A stretch of DNA of 64,000 bases from Streptomyces avidinii. GTDB taxonomy: Bacteria > Actinomycetota > Actinomycetes > Streptomycetales > Streptomycetaceae. The stretch is taken from positions 62,001-126,000 of the forward strand of contig NZ_BMVL01000006.1 of the NCBI RefSeq assembly GCF_014650695.1, written 5' to 3'. Both the position numbers and the translations under genes were made by a program. Below the pieces are notes generated by a model. That model searched no databases, was not told the DNA's origin, and saw only the letters and a program-made list of their open reading frames with translations. The number at the start of each line of letters is the position of its first letter. Position 1 is the first letter of the stretch. This document shows positions 59,091-64,000 of the stretch, piece after piece.

Positions 59091-60848
59091 TCAGCGGGGC
59101 GGTTTCGGCAGGGATCCCGACAGCGGGATCCGCCATTCCAGCTTCGTCCCCCGGTCGCTCCGCCCTCCCGGGCCACGCGGCGCCACCGACAGTTCACCGC
59201 CGAGCCGCTCGGCCCTCTCCGCGAGATTGCGCAGGCCGCTGCGCCGGCCGACCTCCGGGATACCGATCCCGTTGTCTGCGACCGTCACGGTGAGGACGCC
59301 TGCGGCGGCGGTGACGGAGACCTCTCCCCGGGTGGCCCGAGCATGGCGGGCCACGTTGGTGAGCGCCTCCCCGATCACGGCGAGCACCTCGTCCGCGACC
59401 GCCGGCGGTACGTCGGTCTCGATCAGGCCTTCCATCCGCAGGGCGGGCGCGAAGCCCAGGGCCCTCGTGGCCGTGTCCACGACCTGGACGACGCGGAGCC
59501 GAAGCTTGGGTGCCGCTCCGGGCGCCTCCCGCTCTCGAAGCCCGAAGATGGTCGAACGGATGATCTTGATGGTGGCGTCCAGGTCGTCGATCGCCCTGGC
59601 CAGCCTTTCAGCCGCCTCCGGGTGCTCGACGAAGCGCTGGGCACTCTGCAGGGTCATCCCGGTCGCGAAGAGCCGTTGGATCGCGAGGTCGTGCAGGTCC
59701 CGGGCAATGCGGTCGTGGTCCTCCAGGAGGCTCATCTGCTCGGCGTCCCTGCGCCGGTCGGCAAGCTCCAGGGCGAGCGCGGCCTGCCCGGCGAAGCCGG
59801 GCAACGCGGCCACCGCTGCGGCGGAGAACGGTGAGCGGCCCCGGCGCCTGGCCAGCATCAGAACACCGGCCAGCTTCTCCTGAGTACCGACCGTGACGGC
59901 GACGGCGGGGCCGAAGCCCGTCCAACGCTCCGACTGGGCGGTGATCCGGTCGTCGGTTTCGGCGTCGGCAACGGTGACCAGGCCGTCCTCCTCGCCGAGG
60001 GCGGCCGCGGCCAGGGTCCCTTCGCTGCTCGGCAGCACGATGCCGCGGTGCGTCTCGGCGCCCTCTCCCAGGGCCAGTGAGCCGCGCAGTTCCCCGGCCT
60101 GGCCCATCCGGTAGAACACCCCGATGTCCGATCCGGTGATGTCCCTGGCCCGCTCCAGCATCCCTTCCAGCACCTGGCTCTCGGGCGAACCGGACAGGAG
60201 CTCGCTGGTGAATTCGGAACTGGCGGCCAGCCAGCGCTCCCTCAGTCGGACCTCTTCGAAGAGGCGGGCGTTCTCGATGGCGATGCCGGCTGCCACCGCC
60301 AGCGTCGACAGGACCGTCTCGTCCTCCTCGTCGAAGTCGCCGCCGCCCCGTTTCTCGGTCATGTACAGGTTGCCGAACACCTCCTCACGCACCCTGATGG
60401 GAACGCCGAGGAAGGAGTGCATGGGCGGGTGGTGTGCGGGAAAGCCGTACGAGGCGGGATGCTCGGACAACTCGCCGAGGCGCAGGGGTTCCGGGTGGCG
60501 GATCAACTCGCCGAGGATGCCGTGGCCGGAGGGCAGATCACCGATCCGGGCGCGCAGCTCGTCGCTGATCCCGACCGGGAGGAACTGGGCGAGCTTCCGG
60601 TCGTCGCCGATGACGCCGAGGGCGCCGTACTCCGCGTCCACCAGCACCACTGCCGCTTCGACGATGCCCCGCAGCACCTGGGGAAGGTCGAGTTCCCGGC
60701 CCACGGACATCACGGCTTCGAGGAGCCCGTTGACCCGGTCCCGGGTGCCGCGCACCTCGTCGATGCGAAGCTGGAGCTCGTCGAGCAGTTCGTCCAGTTT
60801 CAGACGCGGAGCCTTCGGCCCAGCGGCGGCGTGGTCATCCCCGCCCAT
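59091..60848 (-). CDS. second DevS-like sensor histidine kinase, GAF-GAF-HisKA_3
   Basis: 585 residues, paralogue of the kinase at 50104 with the same linker (LKLDELLDELQLRIDEVRGTRDRVNGLLEAVMSV). Also GAF-A (AEYGALGVIGDDRKLAQFLPVGI ... FLGVPIRVREEVFGNLYMTEKRGG), a GAF-B and HisKA_3 (HDRIARDLHDLAIQRLFATG, phospho-His near residue 386). The HATPase has VIGEALTNVARHA and DNGIGIPEVGRRSGLRNLAERAERLGG. GGAGGT precedes ATG 60848. Convergent with the regulator at 58376, forming the second two-component pair. The two kinases differ mainly in GAF-B, so they may read different signals. Confidence 0.93.
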   Translation of the reverse strand: MGGDDHAAAGPKAPRLKLDELLDELQLRIDEVRGTRDRVNGLLEAVMSVGRELDLPQVLRGIVEAAVVLVDAEYGALGVIGDDRKLAQFLPVGISDELRARIGDLPSGHGILGELIRHPEPLRLGELSEHPASYGFPAHHPPMHSFLGVPIRVREEVFGNLYMTEKRGGGDFDEEDETVLSTLAVAAGIAIENARLFEEVRLRERWLAASSEFTSELLSGSPESQVLEGMLERARDITGSDIGVFYRMGQAGELRGSLALGEGAETHRGIVLPSSEGTLAAAALGEEDGLVTVADAETDDRITAQSERWTGFGPAVAVTVGTQEKLAGVLMLARRRGRSPFSAAAVAALPGFAGQAALALELADRRRDAEQMSLLEDHDRIARDLHDLAIQRLFATGMTLQSAQRFVEHPEAAERLARAIDDLDATIKIIRSTIFGLREREAPGAAPKLRLRVVQVVDTATRALGFAPALRMEGLIETDVPPAVADEVLAVIGEALTNVARHARATRGEVSVTAAAGVLTVTVADNGIGIPEVGRRSGLRNLAERAERLGGELSVAPRGPGGRSDRGTKLEWRIPLSGSLPKPPR

Positions 60849-60935
60849 GCATACCTCCAGCGGCGCCCCGGGCGCACCCCGTCTTCCCTTCTCACGGTAG
60901 CCCGGAGCCACCGCTCCCGCCCCGGCTGACGCGCC

Positions 60936-61861
60936 TCAGCCGCCGACGGCAGCACCGGGACGACGGGGGTGGTTCCCGTTCCGGTCAGCGGTGCGCGGGA
61001 TGAGCAGCACGGGGCAATGGGCGTGGTGCAGGAGGCTGTGGGTGTGCCACCCGAGGGTGGGCCCCATGGCGTCGTGCGAGCGTCGCCCGCCCATGACCAG
61101 CAGGTCCGCGTGGTGCGATGCCTCCACCAGTGCTCCGGACACCGAGACGCTCTTCTCCGCGTCCGCCTCCACGGTCAGGTCCGGGAACTCGTCGCGGATC
61201 CGGTCCGTCACTGCGTTCAGGTGCCGGATCTGCTCACCGGCGATCTCCTCGACGTCATCGAGCATGGTCACGACGCTTCCGACCGACTCGAGGATGTTCC
61301 ACACGTGGAGGAGCCTCAGCTCACACTTGCGGATCCGGGCTTCGCGCGCCGCGTGGCGGACGCTGTACAGGTCGTGCTCGTCACGGACGGCGGCGAGCAC
61401 CACACCGGTCGTCGCGTCGCCGGTTCCCCTGACCACGACGACGGGCGTCTGCGCCCCTGCGGCGACCTTCAGCCCGACGGAGCCCAGCAACAGGGAGTTG
61501 AACCCGCCCAGACCCCGGTTGCCGACCACGATCGTGCCGTGCCGGGCGGCAGACCGGTGCAGGCTGGTGGCGGTGCACTGCTGCTGAACTCGGTGGTCAC
61601 GTGCAGGCCCGGATGCAGATCCGCGACCGCTGCGGCGGTCTCGTCGAGCAGTTCGCGCCCGGCGCCACGGCCATACTCGATGCTGTCCGCCGAGACGTAC
61701 AGGTCCCGGCCCTCGGTGTCGGCGGCGTAGACGATGTGCAGCGGGCTTCCACGGCGATCGGCTTCGGCCGCCGCCCACAGGGCTGCCCGACGCGCAGGCT
61801 CCGAGCCGTCGACGCCGACGACGACTCTGTCGAATTCCGATCCGTTGCCGGTGCTGTTCAT
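60936..61861 (-). pseudogene. tandem universal stress protein, frameshifted in first domain
   Basis: The gene starts well (GAGGAGGAATC before ATG 61861) and reads MNSTGNGSEFDRVVVGVDGSEPARRAALWAAAEADRR to LHPGLHVTTEFSSSAPPPACTG. The homology then moves to another frame at about 61570-61590 and continues LHRSAARHGTIVVGNRGLGGFNSLLLGSVGLKVAAGAQTPVVVV. The complete second Usp domain ends LLHHAHCPVLLIP. A single indel separates the parts. It may be a genuine recent pseudogene or a sequence error, since everything else is intact and the promoter carries DosR-like boxes. Confidence 0.8.
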
Positions 61862-61950
61862 GATTCCTCCTCGCGCAGGACCCACTCGGGGTCGTCTCCC
61901 ACGCTGACACCCCCGGAGACGGCTCGCAGAGGGCCACTCAGGACCGTCGT

Positions 61951-62038
61951 GGGACCAAAGGTCCCTGTCGTCGGCACCCTGCGCGGCGACGTCCCTCCGA
62001 GTGGGTCCGACCGGCCCCTTCCGGGGCCCGTTCGGCCC
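61951..62038. promoter_or_regulatory. three DosR-like boxes between USP and CBS genes
   Basis: GGGACCAAAGGTCCC (61951-61965, perfect inverted repeat), GGGTCCGACCGGCCC (62003-62017) and GGGCCCGTTCGGCCC (62024-62038). The last two are 21 bp apart. The region serves divergent Usp and CBS-BON genes. Confidence 0.6.
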
Positions 62039-62118
62039 TGCTCGGCACCGTGTCGACCGACGCATCGTGGATCTCGAACAACCACCCGTGATCACGCAAC
62101 GCGGCCGGAGGTGCCCCT

Positions 62119-62802
62119 ATGAAGCACATCAAGGTGGGAGACCTGATGACCGACGAGGTGGTCTCCGCCGTCTCGGACACGACGTTCAAGGAGGTGGCCA
62201 AGCTGCTCGCGTCGCACGACATCACCGGACTTCCGGTACTCGACGCGGAGGACCGGGTGATCGGCGTCGTCTCCGAGAGCGACCTGGTGAACCGGCAGGG
62301 CGCGGCAGCCCTGATCGAGCCGGACGCTGTGGAGGGCGCTGGCGTACCCGAACCGGCGACGTTCACGGCCGGTGAGGTCATGTCGGCGCCGGCCGTGACG
62401 GTCCGTGCGGACGAGACCGCCGCGGAGGCTGCCCGGCTGATGTCCCGCCGCGGTGTGGAGCGGCTCCCGGTCGTGGACGAGGAGGACCGGCTCGTCGGCA
62501 TCGTGACACGCCGCGACCTCCTGCGGCTCTTCCTCCGACCTGACTCGGAGATACGCCGCCGCGTCATCGAGGACGTCCTCACCGACACCATGGGACTCAG
62601 CGCCGACGCGGTCGAGATCCACGTCGTCGACGGTATTGTCACTCTGGAAGGGACCCTTGAGCGACAGAGCCAGATCCCGGTGCTGACCCGCCTCGCCGAA
62701 CGGCTCGACGGAGTCGTCGCGGTCGCGGCCCACCTGACCGCCCGCGTCGACGACCGCCTGCTCACGCCACCCGAGCGCGCCACGCACGGCATGCCCTGGT
62801 GA
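62119..62802 (+). CDS. CBS-pair plus BON domain protein (second copy)
   Basis: 227 residues, paralogous in layout to 57623. CBS1 is VGDLMTDEVVSAVSDTTFKEVAKLLASHDITGLPVLDAEDRVIGVVSESDLV. CBS2 is TAGEVMSAPAVTVRADETAAEAARLMSRRGVERLPVVDEEDRLVGIVTRRDLLRLFLRP. The BON-like C-terminus is VEIHVVDGIVTLEGTLERQSQIPVLTRLAERLDGVVAVAAHL. It probably senses adenine nucleotides in energy-limited cells. Start ATG 62119 follows a GGAGGTG site. Divergent from the frameshifted Usp gene across a box-rich promoter. Confidence 0.92.
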   Translation: MKHIKVGDLMTDEVVSAVSDTTFKEVAKLLASHDITGLPVLDAEDRVIGVVSESDLVNRQGAAALIEPDAVEGAGVPEPATFTAGEVMSAPAVTVRADETAAEAARLMSRRGVERLPVVDEEDRLVGIVTRRDLLRLFLRPDSEIRRRVIEDVLTDTMGLSADAVEIHVVDGIVTLEGTLERQSQIPVLTRLAERLDGVVAVAAHLTARVDDRLLTPPERATHGMPW

Positions 62803-62900
62803 CCGTCGGGGGACCGCCGGCAGCGACGTCACCGCGCAGTTCGACGCCGCCGGCCCGCGTAGCCCGCCGGGCAGCTTTCTCCGCCACCGTGCACGGGCGG

Positions 62901-62934
62901 AGCCGATCGGACCCCGTGGAGGGCCGGTCGGCCC
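62901..62934 (+). promoter_or_regulatory. DosR-like box pair upstream of nitroreductase
   Basis: GGGCCGGTCGGCCC (62921-62934), identical to the box at 57422, preceded 20 bp earlier by the variant AGCCGATCGGACCC (62901-62914). Confidence 0.55.
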
Positions 62935-63131
62935 CTCGGCGGCGATGCCCTCCCTGTACCAAACTGGAGGAGGCAGTGGGAAGCCCCTCGGGTGAAGGAG
63001 GCGGGCCTCATGGCGAACGCGCGTACAGCGCCCACATCGGATCGATGGCGCACATCGTGATGCACCACGCGACCTCCCCGGTCGCCGGGATCGCCCACGG
63101 CCGAGGTCCACCGCACAGGCAGGAAAGTCCC

Positions 63132-64000
63132 ATGACCACGACCCTCCCGAAAACGGCCGAAGTTCTCCCCCTGATCGCGGACGCCGTCACGGCTCCGTCC
63201 ATGCACAACGCCCAGCCCTGGAAGTTCGTCCACCACCCCGAGAGCGGAATCGTCGCACTGTACGGCGACCCCGCCCGGGCCATGGCCCACGCCGACCCTG
63301 ATCACCGCGCCCTCCATCTGGGTTGCGCCGCCGCGCTGTTCAACCTGCGGGTGTCGGCCGCCCGGGCCGGCTGGGAGCCTGCGGTACGGCTGTTGCCCGA
63401 CGGCGACGATCCCTGGTTCCTGGCCGAGGTGCACCTTCGCAGGCCCGAAGTGACGGACCCGGCGCTGGCCGCACTGCACCCCGCCCTACGGCGCCGCCAT
63501 TCGAGCCGGTTCCCCTTCTCCGAGGAGGAGATACCTCCCGCCCTGCTGGACGGACTGCGCTCCGCCGCGCTCCTGGAGGGATGTCGCCTGGCCGTACCGG
63601 ATGCCTGGCACGCCGAGACCGTCCTCGGCCTGGTCCACGACTCCGAGCACCGAGAGGAGATGGACCCGACGCTGCGGGCGGAGACGAAGTCCTGGACGCA
63701 CGCCGGCACCACGGACCAGCAGGTCCGGCCGGACGGCATCCCCGCCTACGCGTTCGGCCCCAAGCAGTCCGGTCGGGGAGCCCTCGTACGCGACTTCGGC
63801 CGCTCGGAGCCCGTACCGGGCCGAGGCTGGGCCGTCTTCGAACGCCGCCCGCACCTCGCCCTGCTGGGCACGTCCGGGGATACGCCCGCGGACTGGCTGC
63901 GAGCCGGGCAGGCCCTTGAGCGGGTTCTGCTCCAGGCCACCGCCGACGGTCTGGTCACTTCCATGACGTCCCAGCCCCTCGAATGGCCCGAACTCCGCTG
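63132..64000 (+). CDS. Acg-family nitroreductase-like FMN protein (partial)
   Basis: At least 289 residues, running off the window. N-terminal DAVTAPSMHNAQPWKFVHHPESGIVALYGDPARAMAHADPDHRALHLGCAAALFNLRVSAARAGW is the opening of Acg/Rv2032-type proteins, a nitroreductase fold in which the active-site lid is rearranged. These store or bind FMN and are strongly DosR-induced in mycobacteria. The later segment GRGWAVFERRPHLALLGTSGDTPADWLRAGQALERVLLQATADGLVTSM is also typical. ATG 63132 follows GGAAAG. Its promoter region carries two boxes of the island type. Confidence 0.9.
   Translation, partial: MTTTLPKTAEVLPLIADAVTAPSMHNAQPWKFVHHPESGIVALYGDPARAMAHADPDHRALHLGCAAALFNLRVSAARAGWEPAVRLLPDGDDPWFLAEVHLRRPEVTDPALAALHPALRRRHSSRFPFSEEEIPPALLDGLRSAALLEGCRLAVPDAWHAETVLGLVHDSEHREEMDPTLRAETKSWTHAGTTDQQVRPDGIPAYAFGPKQSGRGALVRDFGRSEPVPGRGWAVFERRPHLALLGTSGDTPADWLRAGQALERVLLQATADGLVTSMTSQPLEWPELR

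Overview
The window is very GC-rich, strongly codon-biased actinobacterial DNA, almost certainly from Streptomyces or a close relative. Signs of this are a DasR-type operator in front of a GH18 chitinase, an ATPase-less alpha-glucoside ABC operon, an ANTAR-DUF5133 protein, a sulfur-type leader peptide, and a DevR/DosR-like (OsdR-like) stress island. I see no rRNA, tRNA or CRISPR array.

Region by region. 1-2080 (minus): a coupled FtsX-type ABC permease, MacB-like ATPase and PadR regulator. 2249-9141 (plus): an orphan sugar-binding protein, then a GH13 alpha-glucosidase and an aglE-F-G-type importer, closed by a strong terminator. One permease carries an inserted extracytoplasmic domain. 9286-14275: an eroded sulfur-acquisition locus with a truncated LLM monooxygenase, a winged-helix regulator, a cysteine leader peptide with a leaderless-type promoter, an SfnC-like flavoprotein, an Rrf2/CymR-like repressor and an N-terminally truncated amino-acid/cystine permease. 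14357-17879: copper-linked YcnI and CopC-CopD proteins. 18215-19967: a TetR-oxidoreductase operon with a perfect 20-bp operator. 20208-21287: an unusual AA10 (LPMO)-like protein that has no signal peptide and whose copper-brace histidine is internal.

21400-31326 holds a PAS-PAS-SpoIIE phosphatase, a lipoprotein, a cytochrome b/sulfite-oxidase fusion, a broken TrkA-C fragment, a GlxA-type regulator, a metallo-beta-lactamase-fold hydrolase, small conserved proteins and an endonuclease III-like protein. 31601-34327 is a chitinase whose DasR-controlled promoter abuts a truncated acyl-CoA oxidase, a likely deletion junction. 34670-38539 is a three-subunit molybdenum aldehyde oxidoreductase (PaoABC-like). 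38805-39509 is a Tat-exported amidase.

39510-46600 is an accessory scrap-yard: low-GC secreted proteins, a terminal-inverted-repeat-like hairpin, an MFS transporter with an abnormal tail, a TetR fragment, and two deleted IS630-like copies in inverted orientation flanking a small gene. 46744-49038 is a decaying cydAB operon for cytochrome bd oxidase, with frameshifts in both genes and an internal deletion in cydA.

49167-64000 is a stress/hypoxia island. It has polyphosphate kinase 2, two paralogous DevS/DevR-like kinase-regulator pairs, a flavin-reductase-fold protein, a STAS antagonist, two universal stress proteins (one frameshifted), phosphoketolase, two CBS-BON proteins and an Acg-like nitroreductase. 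Its promoter regions share GGGCC-(N4-5)-G[GT]CCC palindromes resembling DosR boxes, which is the clearest multi-gene system in the window.
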